From assembly GCF_022378335.1 (NCBI RefSeq), contig NZ_JAIQCI010000003.1, positions 186,001 to 250,000 of the forward strand: DNA of 64,000 nt. The letters are read 5' to 3'. How positions within the stretch are numbered: position 1 is the first letter of the stretch; every line of letters starts with the position of its first letter. Source of the stretch: Croceicoccus hydrothermalis (lineage in GTDB: Bacteria; Pseudomonadota; Alphaproteobacteria; Sphingomonadales; Sphingomonadaceae). The position numbers and the translations under genes are program-made. Positions 55,664-63,943 of the stretch are shown in pieces. A model generated the notes under the pieces. The model ran no database searches. It was not told the origin of the DNA and worked only from the letters and a program-made list of their open reading frames with translations.

Positions 55664-56497
55664 ATGGAAACCACAGCGCAGAACCGTTCGCACGGCGGCG
55701 TGCAGAGCGTCCACACCCATGCCAGCGCGGAAACGGGGACCGAGATGACATTCTCGGTATTCGTGCCCGATCATGCGCCGGGCGCGAAACTGCCGGTGCT
55801 GTGGTATCTGTCGGGGCTGACCTGCACCCATGCCAATGTCACGGAAAAGGGCGAATATCGCGCCGCCTGCGCCGAACAGGGCATCATCTTCGTCGCGCCC
55901 GACACCTCGCCGCGCGGGGACGACGTGCCCGATGACGAGGCCTATGATTTCGGGAAGGGTGCCGGTTTCTACGTCGATGCGACCGAGCAGCCGTGGGCGC
56001 AGCATTACCGCATGCGGTCCTATCTCGAAACCGAGCTGCCCGCGGTGATCGGGGCGCATTTCCCCGCCGACATGGACCGGCAATCGATCACGGGCCATTC
56101 GATGGGCGGTCACGGCGCGCTGACCATGGCGCTGCGCGATCCGGCGCGGTTCCGCTCGGTCAGCGCATTTGCCCCCATCGTCGCCCCGCTGCAATGCCCG
56201 TGGGGGGACAAGGCGCTCACCCGCTATATCGGGGCGGACCGGGCGAAATGGCGCGAATACGATGCCGTCGCGCTGATCGAGGATGGCGCGCGCGTGCTCG
56301 AAATGCTGATCGATCAGGGGACCGCCGATAATTTCCTGGTCGAGCAGCTGAAGCCCGAACTGCTGCGGCAGGCCTGCAAGGATGCGGGCATTGCCGCCGA
56401 TATCCGGATGCAGGAGGGCTACGACCACTCCTATTACTTCATCTCCACCTTCATGGCGGATCACGTGGCCTGGCACGCGGAGCGGTTGAAGGCCTAA
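55664..56497 (+). CDS. fghA: S-formylglutathione hydrolase
   Basis: 277-residue esterase-D family enzyme. LPVLWYLSGLTCTHANVTEKG near residue 43, APDTSPRGDDVPDDE, nucleophile in TGHSMGGHGAL, the Asp in DNFLVEQLKPE and the His in GYDHSYYFISTF. It releases formate and glutathione from the product of AdhC. The ATG at 55664 follows AAGGAC. The frame is open upstream through the VOC gene but the METTAQNRSHGG start is normal. It ends in a 4-bp convergent overlap with crtW. Confidence 0.96.
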   Translation: METTAQNRSHGGVQSVHTHASAETGTEMTFSVFVPDHAPGAKLPVLWYLSGLTCTHANVTEKGEYRAACAEQGIIFVAPDTSPRGDDVPDDEAYDFGKGAGFYVDATEQPWAQHYRMRSYLETELPAVIGAHFPADMDRQSITGHSMGGHGALTMALRDPARFRSVSAFAPIVAPLQCPWGDKALTRYIGADRAKWREYDAVALIEDGARVLEMLIDQGTADNFLVEQLKPELLRQACKDAGIAADIRMQEGYDHSYYFISTFMADHVAWHAERLKA

Positions 56498-57246
56498 CGC
56501 CTCCGCGTCACCCGGGGCAGCCGCCACCATGGCGTGCCGGGGGACAGATGATGCTCGTGATGATAGCCGCCGAAATGAAAGCAGGCGAGGAGCGAGCGCA
56601 GCATCGCGCCCCGCCCGCCCCCGCGCAGGCTGCGCGCATTGTGATGGTCCGCGAAACCGTCGGCGCCGTGGCGATGCGGCAGCCACGTGCCGAACACGAA
56701 CAATTGCACCAGCGCCAGCACCGCCGGCACCGCCCAGAACGCCGCGATATTCACAAGAGACGCACCCAGCGCCATGTAGAGCAGCGCGACGAGCGTGATC
56801 CGGACGATCTGCCCATGGGTGTAATAGCGGCGGAAGAACGCGGCAAACCACGGCAGCAGCGCATGCGGATTGCCGGCGTGGAAATCGGGATCCTCCGATG
56901 AGCCGGGCACGGCATGGTGCCGGTGATGTGCGGGCAGCATCGCGCGATAGGACAGCGCCGCATAGGCACCGAGCGCAAACGTGCCGAGCGCATGCTGCAC
57001 CCTGTCATGACCGGGCGCGAGCGAGCCGTGCATGCAATCATGCGCGATGATGAACAGCCCGACCGAGAGCCACGTCTGCACCGCGATGAGCAGCACCGCG
57101 AGCGGCGCGGTGCCCCATTGCCATTCCCACGCGAAGATCGCGCCGACATGAATGGCGAGCCACGCCGCCACGATCCCGGCGGCCAGCGCGATGCTGACCG
57201 CCGTATCGGGTATTGCGGAGAAACGAAGGACGAGGCGATGCGACAT
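56494..57246 (-). CDS. crtW: Beta-carotene 4-ketolase (CrtW type)
   Basis: 250-residue membrane di-iron oxygenase of the fatty-acid-desaturase fold. All His clusters are present: HDCMHGSLAPG, HHRHHAVPGSSEDPDFH, LPHRHG...DHHNARS and FGGYHHEHHLSPGTPWWRLP; the last is diagnostic for CrtW. Four membrane helices are evident. It adds keto groups to the beta-ionone rings of beta-carotene or zeaxanthin, giving canthaxanthin or astaxanthin-type pigments. No other carotenoid gene is nearby. It is convergent with fghA by a 4-bp overlap. Confidence 0.93.
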   Translation of the reverse strand: MSHRLVLRFSAIPDTAVSIALAAGIVAAWLAIHVGAIFAWEWQWGTAPLAVLLIAVQTWLSVGLFIIAHDCMHGSLAPGHDRVQHALGTFALGAYAALSYRAMLPAHHRHHAVPGSSEDPDFHAGNPHALLPWFAAFFRRYYTHGQIVRITLVALLYMALGASLVNIAAFWAVPAVLALVQLFVFGTWLPHRHGADGFADHHNARSLRGGGRGAMLRSLLACFHFGGYHHEHHLSPGTPWWRLPRVTRRR

Positions 57247-57285
57247 GGCCGGTGTCCTAGCACGGTTTCGCCGCGAAGGTGAGGC

Positions 57286-59508
57286 TTAGCCTTCTGCCTT
57301 TTTGTCGAGCGCGGCGGTCACCGATGCGGGCCACGTCACGGGGAACTGCTGCTGCGGGTTGAAGGTGTTGCCCTGGTCGGCGGCTTCGGCGGCGGCGATT
57401 TCCTCCGCGCTCAAAAACTCGCTCGGCTCCAATGCGAAAACGTCCAGCCCGCGCGTGATCTCGGTCGCGTAGATGCGCCCGTTGTACCAGTATGCGGACC
57501 AGTATCCGCCCGTCACCAGCTGATCCTCGTCAATGGGGCCGCGGTCGAAATAGGCAATCTCGAACGGGTTGGCCGGATCGGTGAAATCGATGACCGAGAT
57601 GCCGCCCTGATACCAGGCCTGCACGAAGATATCGCGTCCCGGCACCGGAATGATCGAACCGTTGTGCGCGACGCAGTTTTCCTTGTCCCCCTGCGGCGCG
57701 GGCAGCTTGTACAGGCTGCGGAATTCGAGCTGTCCGTCCACGATTTCGTAGATCGCGTCGGCGCCCCAGTTCTTCGGGTCGGAGGCACGGCAGCGCGGGC
57801 GCCCGCCGCCGCCCCATTCGTCGGTGAACAGCACCTTCGTCCCGTCATTGTTGAACGTCGCGGAGTGCCAGTAGGCAAAGCCCTTGTCGACGACCTCGTC
57901 GATGCGCTTCGGCTTGCGGGGGTCGGAAATGTCGAAGATGATCCCGTTGCCCGAACATGCGCCCGCGGCGAGGTTCTTGGACGGGAACACGGTGATGTCG
58001 TGGCATTGGTCGGTGCGGCTGGTATCCTGCGTATCGTCGCCGTGGTCGCCGCCCTGCCAAAGGCCGGCAAGCCGCCCGGTTTCCTCATCCGCGAAAACGG
58101 CGGGGCTGTCGACGATGCGCGCCTGCGACGGATCGGCAAGCGGGATCTCGATCACGTCGATGCGGAACAGGGCCGTGCGATCGTCGCCCGGCACCTCCCC
58201 GATGCAACCGGCCAGCTCCTCCTCGTCCCGCACCCGCGATGTGCCGGAGTTATAAACGATGAGCGCGTCCTTCGTCTGCGACACGACCGAATGGGTGTGC
58301 GAGCCGCGGCAGGTCTGCACCTGTCCGACCTGCACCGGCTTCGTGATGTCCGAAATGTCGAAGATGCGCAGCCCGCGGAAGCGTTCGTCGCTGACCTTTC
58401 CGGACACGCCCTGCAATCCGCAATCCTTGCGGGCGCGCGTGTCCTGCACGCTCATCAACAACAGATCGCCGACGATCGACACGTCGCCCTGCCCGCCCGG
58501 ACACACGACCGAGCTGACCAGCACGGGCACGCCATCCTCGCTCAGGCGATAGGCGTTCCACCCGTGGTAATTGCCCGCCACCATCAAATCGCCGGCAAAG
58601 GCCATGTCTGTATTGGCAAAGGAGAGCAGCGGGCTGCGCGTGCCGAACTGTGGCTTGTCCGCTTCCTCGTCGCGGGGGTCGGCGGCGACGGCGGCGTCTG
58701 CGTCCTCCTCGCCCGTCTTTTTGGGTTTCAGCGGCTGCAACTCGCCCGGATTGGCGGGGTCGAAGAACCCGGCGGGTTTCGGCAGGCTGGTGACGAGGCG
58801 CAGGTTCTCGATCGCCTGCCCCGCATCGGTCAGCCCTGCGGTCAATGTCGCGCGCGGATCGTCCGACAGGCTGGCGAGGACGGCGTTCATCCGCTCGATC
58901 TCGGCGTTCTGGTCGTTCTTCACATCGTCGGTGAATTCCAGCATGACCGGGTCATAGGCCGTGCCCGGCTGTTGCAGCAGGGCATCGACCATGTCGACCG
59001 CGCCTTCGTGGTGCGCGATCATGAGGGTGAGGAACTGCGCATCGAAATTCGCGCCGTTCGACGCGGCGAGCCGGGCCATCTGCTGCGGGCTGGCCATGCC
59101 TTTCATGTCGGTGTGGTGCGCATGGCCCATGCCGGCCATTTCCACAGGTTCGCCATGTTCGGCGAGCCAGTTTGTCATGAAGGCGATCTCGTCCGCCTGC
59201 CCTGCGTCGATGCGGCCCGCAACCGCGACGATCTCCTCCCGATTGGTGCGATCGGCAACGAGTGCGGCCATCTCGACCGCCTGCCGGTGGTGGGCGATCA
59301 TTTGCTGCATGAAATCGACATCGGCGGGCGAATATTGCGCCCCTGCCAGCGCGCGCGCCTGCTCCGCCGAAAGATTGCGCGCACCGGCGCCCACGTCGCC
59401 GGGCTGCAAGATCGGCGCCGTCTGCGCCATGGCCGGGGCGAACATCGGAACCGAGGCGAGCAGCATGGCCGGCAATGAAAGGCGAAAAACGGCAGGCGTG
59501 ACGATCAT
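57286..59508 (-). CDS. Secreted DUF305-LVIVD repeat fusion protein
   Basis: 740 residues with an N-terminal signal peptide (cleavage near AMAQTA). Two DUF305 four-helix units follow: one with DFMQQMIAHHRQAVEMA near residue 65, the other with LTLMIAHHEGAVDM near 165; His- and Met-rich segments suggest metal binding. From about residue 295 comes a beta-propeller of LVIVD-type repeats (RGLRIFDISDITKPVQVG; IIFDISDPRKPKRID; ISVIDFTDPANPFEIA) with several Cys pairs. Probably periplasmic or extracellular. Function unknown; copper or other metal handling is a guess from DUF305. It is preceded by and coupled to a Crp-type regulator (ATGA). Confidence 0.85.
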   Translation of the reverse strand: MIVTPAVFRLSLPAMLLASVPMFAPAMAQTAPILQPGDVGAGARNLSAEQARALAGAQYSPADVDFMQQMIAHHRQAVEMAALVADRTNREEIVAVAGRIDAGQADEIAFMTNWLAEHGEPVEMAGMGHAHHTDMKGMASPQQMARLAASNGANFDAQFLTLMIAHHEGAVDMVDALLQQPGTAYDPVMLEFTDDVKNDQNAEIERMNAVLASLSDDPRATLTAGLTDAGQAIENLRLVTSLPKPAGFFDPANPGELQPLKPKKTGEEDADAAVAADPRDEEADKPQFGTRSPLLSFANTDMAFAGDLMVAGNYHGWNAYRLSEDGVPVLVSSVVCPGGQGDVSIVGDLLLMSVQDTRARKDCGLQGVSGKVSDERFRGLRIFDISDITKPVQVGQVQTCRGSHTHSVVSQTKDALIVYNSGTSRVRDEEELAGCIGEVPGDDRTALFRIDVIEIPLADPSQARIVDSPAVFADEETGRLAGLWQGGDHGDDTQDTSRTDQCHDITVFPSKNLAAGACSGNGIIFDISDPRKPKRIDEVVDKGFAYWHSATFNNDGTKVLFTDEWGGGGRPRCRASDPKNWGADAIYEIVDGQLEFRSLYKLPAPQGDKENCVAHNGSIIPVPGRDIFVQAWYQGGISVIDFTDPANPFEIAYFDRGPIDEDQLVTGGYWSAYWYNGRIYATEITRGLDVFALEPSEFLSAEEIAAAEAADQGNTFNPQQQFPVTWPASVTAALDKKAEG

Positions 59509-60302
59509 GCGGATGGTTCCTTCACAAGAGCGGGTTGGTCGGCGATAGCCGGGAATGAGGGCGTGTCATAGGCGAGACGCTGGCGTTCGCGGTCCGGGTC
59601 GACGATTTCGAACACGCGGCTGCGGCGGCGCAGGCGGCCATCGGCCACGAGCTTTTTCACCGTCCGGTTCACATGGACGGTGGAGGAGCCGAGGATGGTG
59701 CTGATCTCCTCCTGCGTCATCTGCACCGGCATCGGGTCGAAGCGGCCGAAGGTGCCGTGCGTCTCGAAGCTGAGATCGAGGAGGACATGCATGAGCCCGT
59801 CATGGATGGCCCCGCTGATGAGGGTGCGGCTGCGCTGGCGCAGGCGCCATTGCCGCGACAGGTCGAGCCTGCGGAATGCCTCCGCCAGATGAGGATCGCG
59901 CTCCATCTCGCGCAGGACGGCGGCATTGTCGAGCCGGGTGATCGTGGTCCCCGCCTTCAGCATGAGCGCATAGGGGAGCGCGGCGCGCAGGCTCTGCTTC
60001 CAGTTGCACACGCCGCCGCTGCCGAACAGATCCTCGACATGGCGGCGCCCGTCGGGCAGCGTGGTGAAGCTGTAGGCGAGGCCTTCCTCGATATGCAGGA
60101 GAGGTTCCGCCATGCGTTCGGCAAAGGAGATCTGCGTATCGCGCTGCACCCGGCGGGTGTCGAGGATCGCGTCCGACAGGTTCCAGCGATGACCATCGGG
60201 AAGATGGGGCCGCATCCGCCGGTCCATGGCGAGCAGTCCGCCGCAATGCTTCCCGGCTTTTTCAAGCGAACCGAACGATCTGCTCACACCAATCCCTTTC
60301 AT
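59505..60302 (-). CDS. Crp/Fnr-family transcriptional regulator (H-x-N-R subfamily)
   Basis: 265 residues. Barrel with EEGLAYSFTTLPDGRRHVEDLFGSGGVCNW, dimer helix, winged helix MTQEEISTILGSSTVHVNRTVKKLVADGRL. No FNR-type cysteine cluster. Very like the regulator at 42766. Its stop overlaps the start of the DUF305-LVIVD gene (ATGA), so regulator and secreted protein are co-made; autoregulation and local control are likely but unproven. The start at 60302 is uncertain: it has a weak ribosome site, and the ATG at 60227 is an alternative. Confidence 0.87.
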   Translation of the reverse strand: MKGIGVSRSFGSLEKAGKHCGGLLAMDRRMRPHLPDGHRWNLSDAILDTRRVQRDTQISFAERMAEPLLHIEEGLAYSFTTLPDGRRHVEDLFGSGGVCNWKQSLRAALPYALMLKAGTTITRLDNAAVLREMERDPHLAEAFRRLDLSRQWRLRQRSRTLISGAIHDGLMHVLLDLSFETHGTFGRFDPMPVQMTQEEISTILGSSTVHVNRTVKKLVADGRLRRRSRVFEIVDPDRERQRLAYDTPSFPAIADQPALVKEPSA

Positions 60303-60425
60303 CCCGTTGCATGTGTAATGAAGCGCGGGGCGGCGACAAGTCTAATTTCTCCTGTTTGCAGGCGCTTGCCAAATGCGGGGCGGACACGGATAGCAGCGAT
60401 GGTGCCGACGCGCAGGGGGACGGGA

Positions 60426-61427
60426 ATGACACGGTCGAGGCAACGGGGCGGCAAGGCACCGGCATGGATCGCCATGGCCGCGATCCTGCTCGGCACGGGG
60501 GCGGTGGCCGCATGTTCGCCGCTGCGCACGTTCAACAGCCTCGTGCCCAAGGACGGCGGCGCACGGCGGGTCGCGACCGGCGTCCCCTATGGCAGCGACC
60601 CGCGGCAAAGGCTCGACATCTATGCGCCGAGGGATAGCGCGCCGGGTGCGACCGCGAACGCCGGCGACCGGCCGGTGGTCGTGTTCTTCTACGGCGGGAG
60701 CTGGAGCAGCGGGACGCGGCGCGGCTATGATTTCGTGGGCCGGGCCCTGTCGGCGCAGGGTTTCGTGACCATCGTGCCCGATTACCGGCTGGTGCCCGAC
60801 ATACGCTATCCCGCCTTTGTCGAGGATGGGGCCGCGGCGGTGCGCTGGGCACGGGCGCATGCGGGCGAATATGGCGGGGATGGATCGCGCATCGTGCTCG
60901 CCGGCCATTCGGCGGGGGCGTATATCGCCGCGATGCTGGCGTTCGACGATCGCTGGCTCGGCAGGGACCGGGCCGCGGTGCGCGGGTTTGCGGGGCTGGC
61001 CGGCCCTTATGATTTCGCGCCCTTCGATGTGGAGGCCAGCCGCGCCGCCTTTGGCCAGTGGCCCGATCCGGCCGAAACGCAGCCGGTGACCTGGGCCGGG
61101 GCGGGCGATCCGCCGGCGCTGCTCATGTTCGGGGCGAAGGACGAGACCGTGCTCCCCCGCAACAGCGAAGCGCTCGCGCAAAGGCTGCGCGCGGGCGGGG
61201 TTGCAGCGACATTGCGGCGCTACGACGGCGTCGGCCATGTCGGCATCGTCACCAGCCTCGCCCGCCCGCTGCGCGGCAACAGCCCTGCCCTGTCCGACAT
61301 CGCCGCTTTCGTGCGCGCCGTCGCCGGCCCGGAAAGCGGCGATGCGGCTCCGGGTGCTCCGGCAGCGGCTCAGCCCTCCGCCGCGTCCCCATCCCCTTCG
61401 GACGCATCGGCATCGCGGCGCAGGTAG
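60426..61427 (+). CDS. Alpha/beta hydrolase esterase, lipoprotein
   Basis: 333 residues. N-terminal twin-basic (RSRQRG) then a lipoprotein signal with lipidated Cys at about residue 30 (GAVAACSPL). Carboxylesterase/BD-FAE-like fold: VFFYGGSWSSGTR (GGSW oxyanion), nucleophile in LAGHSAGAYIAAM, acid in FGAKDETVLP and His in DGVGHVGIVT. Likely a cell-envelope esterase of unknown substrate. AGGGGGACGGGA precedes the ATG at 60426; an ATG at 60399 is an alternative. The C-terminal 35 residues are an Ala/Pro/Ser tail whose coding sequence overlaps the convergent mscS gene by 58 bp. Confidence 0.9.
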   Translation: MTRSRQRGGKAPAWIAMAAILLGTGAVAACSPLRTFNSLVPKDGGARRVATGVPYGSDPRQRLDIYAPRDSAPGATANAGDRPVVVFFYGGSWSSGTRRGYDFVGRALSAQGFVTIVPDYRLVPDIRYPAFVEDGAAAVRWARAHAGEYGGDGSRIVLAGHSAGAYIAAMLAFDDRWLGRDRAAVRGFAGLAGPYDFAPFDVEASRAAFGQWPDPAETQPVTWAGAGDPPALLMFGAKDETVLPRNSEALAQRLRAGGVAATLRRYDGVGHVGIVTSLARPLRGNSPALSDIAAFVRAVAGPESGDAAPGAPAAAQPSAASPSPSDASASRRR

Positions 61428-63004
61428 AGCGTCTGCGTCGGGAAGGCGACGCCAATGTCCGCGGCATGCAGCCGGTCGTAAATGTCGAGCAGGAGCGCCT
61501 GACGAATGGCGAGGCTCTCGGCATAATCGCTCACCGCGATATAGGCGAACACCTCGATATCGAGCGAGCTTGCCCCGAAATTCTTCAACCGCGCACGCCA
61601 GTCGATCGCGACATGCTCGTTCTCCTGAAGCACGCTTTCGATGATGCGGATGCCATCGCGCAACTGCTCCGGCGTGAGCGCATATTCGAGGCCGATCGTC
61701 GGGTGGAACAGGAACTGGTCGCGCGCGGCGTAATTCTCGATCTGAAGCGAGCTGAAATCGCCATTGGGAATGGTCACCAGCGTCCGGTCCAGCGTGCGGA
61801 TCCGGGTGGACCGCATGCCGATATCCTCCACCGTGCCGGTCACGTCGCCCACGCGGCAGAAATCGCCGACCTGCACCGGACGGTCGGCAATCACCATCAC
61901 GCTGCCGACGAGATTCTCGATCGTCTTCTGCGCGCCGAGAGCGAGCGCCAGACCGCCGATGCCGAGCGCGGCGATCCCCGTCGTCACGTCGATGCCCAGC
62001 GTGTCGAGAATGGCCACCGTCGCGATGCCGAGCAGGATGATCTTCGCCGCGCGCCGCGCCAGCGTCACGACCGACACCGCCTGTCGCCGCTCGGCCTTCT
62101 CCATCCGGTGGGTGAGCGTGCGCGCGACCGTGTCGATCAACCGCAGGGCAAACCAGGCGAGCGCCACCCACGCGGCAATGCCGATATAGCGCAGCGCCGT
62201 CTGACGCGCGATGATGGAGATGGAGGCGCCCCCGCCCCAAAGCTGAAACACGATCACCGCGAGCAGGAGCGCGAACGGCGGCAGCGCGGCATCGAGAAAA
62301 CGATACAATCCGTTCGTCGGCGGATCGGACAGCGCCGCGCGCAGCAGCCACAAGATCGCCGCCGCAACGAGACGAAAGGCAATGAACAGGCCGAGAAACA
62401 CGCCGATCACCATCAGCCAGTCGCCAATCGGCGCGCCCGCAATCGCCCAGCCGCCCTCGATCTCGTCGATATTGCTGTCGGTCAGTTGCAGATCGCGCGA
62501 TTGCCCCTCCAGCGCGTCGACCGTTTCGGGGGCGATGCGCCACACCATCGCGCCATCCGCCGATTCCGACCGCATCAGGATGATCGGCGTGCTGTCCGCA
62601 TCGCCCAGCGTGCCGATGCGTTCGCGATCGGGCGGGAGGCCATCGTCGACGCGGCCCGCCGCATCGCTCGACAATTCGGAGAAGCTGCGCAGCTTGCCGC
62701 CGGCATCAAGCGAGGCCTGCAATGTCGCGGCCAGCACCTGCGCATCCGATTCGCCGGCGGTGGTGTCCGCATTCTCGAAATCGAAATAATGGGAGGCCTG
62801 CGCATAATCCTGCCCGGCGAGCGCGCGGATCAGTTCGGTCACCGCATCGCGCGGCGTTTCGCGGCCATAGGGGTCGGGCGCCTGCTCGGCGGCTTCTTCG
62901 TCGCCGCCCGTCGCGGGCAGCAATTGCGCCTGCGCCATGTGTGGCATGGCCACCAGGCACAGGATCGAGAACAGGAGAAATACGGGGCGCAGGATGATGG
63001 ACAT
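61370..63004 (-). CDS. Small-conductance mechanosensitive channel (MscS family)
   Basis: 544 residues. Signal peptide (MPHMAQAQ), a periplasmic domain to about 190, then five membrane helices with the MscS pore/beta core: GIAALGIGGLALALGAQKTIENLVGSVMVIADRPVQVGDF, followed by RSTRIRTLDRTLVTIPNG, the classical MscS beta-domain. It releases solutes on osmotic down-shock. Length, signal peptide and extra N-terminal helices place it in the larger MscS types, not the minimal 286-residue E. coli protein. The C-terminal 19 codons overlap the convergent esterase gene. Confidence 0.93.
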   Translation of the reverse strand: MSIILRPVFLLFSILCLVAMPHMAQAQLLPATGGDEEAAEQAPDPYGRETPRDAVTELIRALAGQDYAQASHYFDFENADTTAGESDAQVLAATLQASLDAGGKLRSFSELSSDAAGRVDDGLPPDRERIGTLGDADSTPIILMRSESADGAMVWRIAPETVDALEGQSRDLQLTDSNIDEIEGGWAIAGAPIGDWLMVIGVFLGLFIAFRLVAAAILWLLRAALSDPPTNGLYRFLDAALPPFALLLAVIVFQLWGGGASISIIARQTALRYIGIAAWVALAWFALRLIDTVARTLTHRMEKAERRQAVSVVTLARRAAKIILLGIATVAILDTLGIDVTTGIAALGIGGLALALGAQKTIENLVGSVMVIADRPVQVGDFCRVGDVTGTVEDIGMRSTRIRTLDRTLVTIPNGDFSSLQIENYAARDQFLFHPTIGLEYALTPEQLRDGIRIIESVLQENEHVAIDWRARLKNFGASSLDIEVFAYIAVSDYAESLAIRQALLLDIYDRLHAADIGVAFPTQTLYLRRDADASEGDGDAAEG

Positions 63005-63087
63005 GCGCGCCCCATCCTACACCCGCGCGCCGGGTTCAACCATGGAATGCCACGGATCCGCCGTGCAGAGGCAGCGATACGGCGGTC

Positions 63088-63867
63088 TCAGATATCGATC
63101 GAACCGACCGAACCGCCATCCACGCGCCAGTTCGCGCCCGTCACGAAGGACGCGCGTTCGCTGCACAGCATGGCGATGACCGCGGCGACTTCCGCAGGTT
63201 TCCCGCGCCGGCCCAGCACGAGATACGGGCGTTCTTCCTTCAGAAAGCTTGCGACGGCCTCGTCCTCGGACACGTCCATCTCGTCGGCGCGCTTTTCCAT
63301 CATGCCGTCGGTCATCGGCGTTTCGATGAAGGCGGGCGCGACGCAATTGACCAGCATGCCCGAACCCGAATGCTGCATCGCCACGCTTTTCGCAAAGCTG
63401 ACGAGGGCGCTTTTCGCGGAATTATAGACGGTTTCGTCGGGATAGGGCTGCGCGACATTTTCGCTGGCGAGCATGACCACGCGGCCCCATCCGCGCTCCA
63501 CCATGGGCGGGCACAGATGGCGGGCGAGACGGACCGCCGACAGGAAATCGATGGCGAGCGCGTCGTGCCAGTCGTCCTCGCTCATCCGCAGGGGGTCGCC
63601 CTTGGCCCCGGTGACGCCGGCGGCATGGACCCAGATGTCGATCGTCCCCACCTTTTCGGCGAGCGCGTCGCATCCCTCCTTGCTCGACAGATCGGCCACC
63701 GCCCGGTCCGCGCCGAACCGGTCGGCCACGGTATCGAGCGCATCTTCGTCCCGGTCGGTCAGGAAGAGCGCGACACCTTCGTCATGCAGAAACCGCGCGG
63801 TTTCGCTGCCCAGCCCGCCGGACGCCCCGGTAATCAGCGCGCGCTTGCCCGCAATCATGAGATCCAT
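63088..63867 (-). CDS. Short-chain dehydrogenase/reductase
   Basis: 259 residues. Cofactor motif ALITGASGGLGSETA near residue 10, HAAGVTG in place of NAG, catalytic Ser in VMLASENVAQ, YNSAKSA with Tyr and Lys, and the C-terminal FVTGANWRVDGG. A conserved Asp pattern after strand 2 (LTDRDEDAL) favours NAD(H). The substrate is not predictable; it lies alone, with the MscS gene downstream. A terminator separates it from the next upstream gene. MDLMIAGKRALITG is the normal start; internal ATG four codons in is possible. Confidence 0.9.
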   Translation of the reverse strand: MDLMIAGKRALITGASGGLGSETARFLHDEGVALFLTDRDEDALDTVADRFGADRAVADLSSKEGCDALAEKVGTIDIWVHAAGVTGAKGDPLRMSEDDWHDALAIDFLSAVRLARHLCPPMVERGWGRVVMLASENVAQPYPDETVYNSAKSALVSFAKSVAMQHSGSGMLVNCVAPAFIETPMTDGMMEKRADEMDVSEDEAVASFLKEERPYLVLGRRGKPAEVAAVIAMLCSERASFVTGANWRVDGGSVGSIDI

Positions 63868-63890
63868 GTCGAATATCCTCGCAAGGCCGC

Positions 63891-63930
63891 AAAATAAAAA
63901 AAGGGGCGCGCCGGTCGTGCGGCGCGCCCC
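63891..63930 (-). terminator. Rho-independent terminator of the gene at the right edge
   Basis: On the minus strand an 11-bp GC stem (63920-63930 with 63903-63913, 6-nt loop) is followed directly by TTTTTTTATTTT. It starts 13 bp after the stop codon at 63944. This is the clearest intrinsic terminator in the window. Confidence 0.92.
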
Positions 63931-63943
63931 CTTCGATCAGTCA

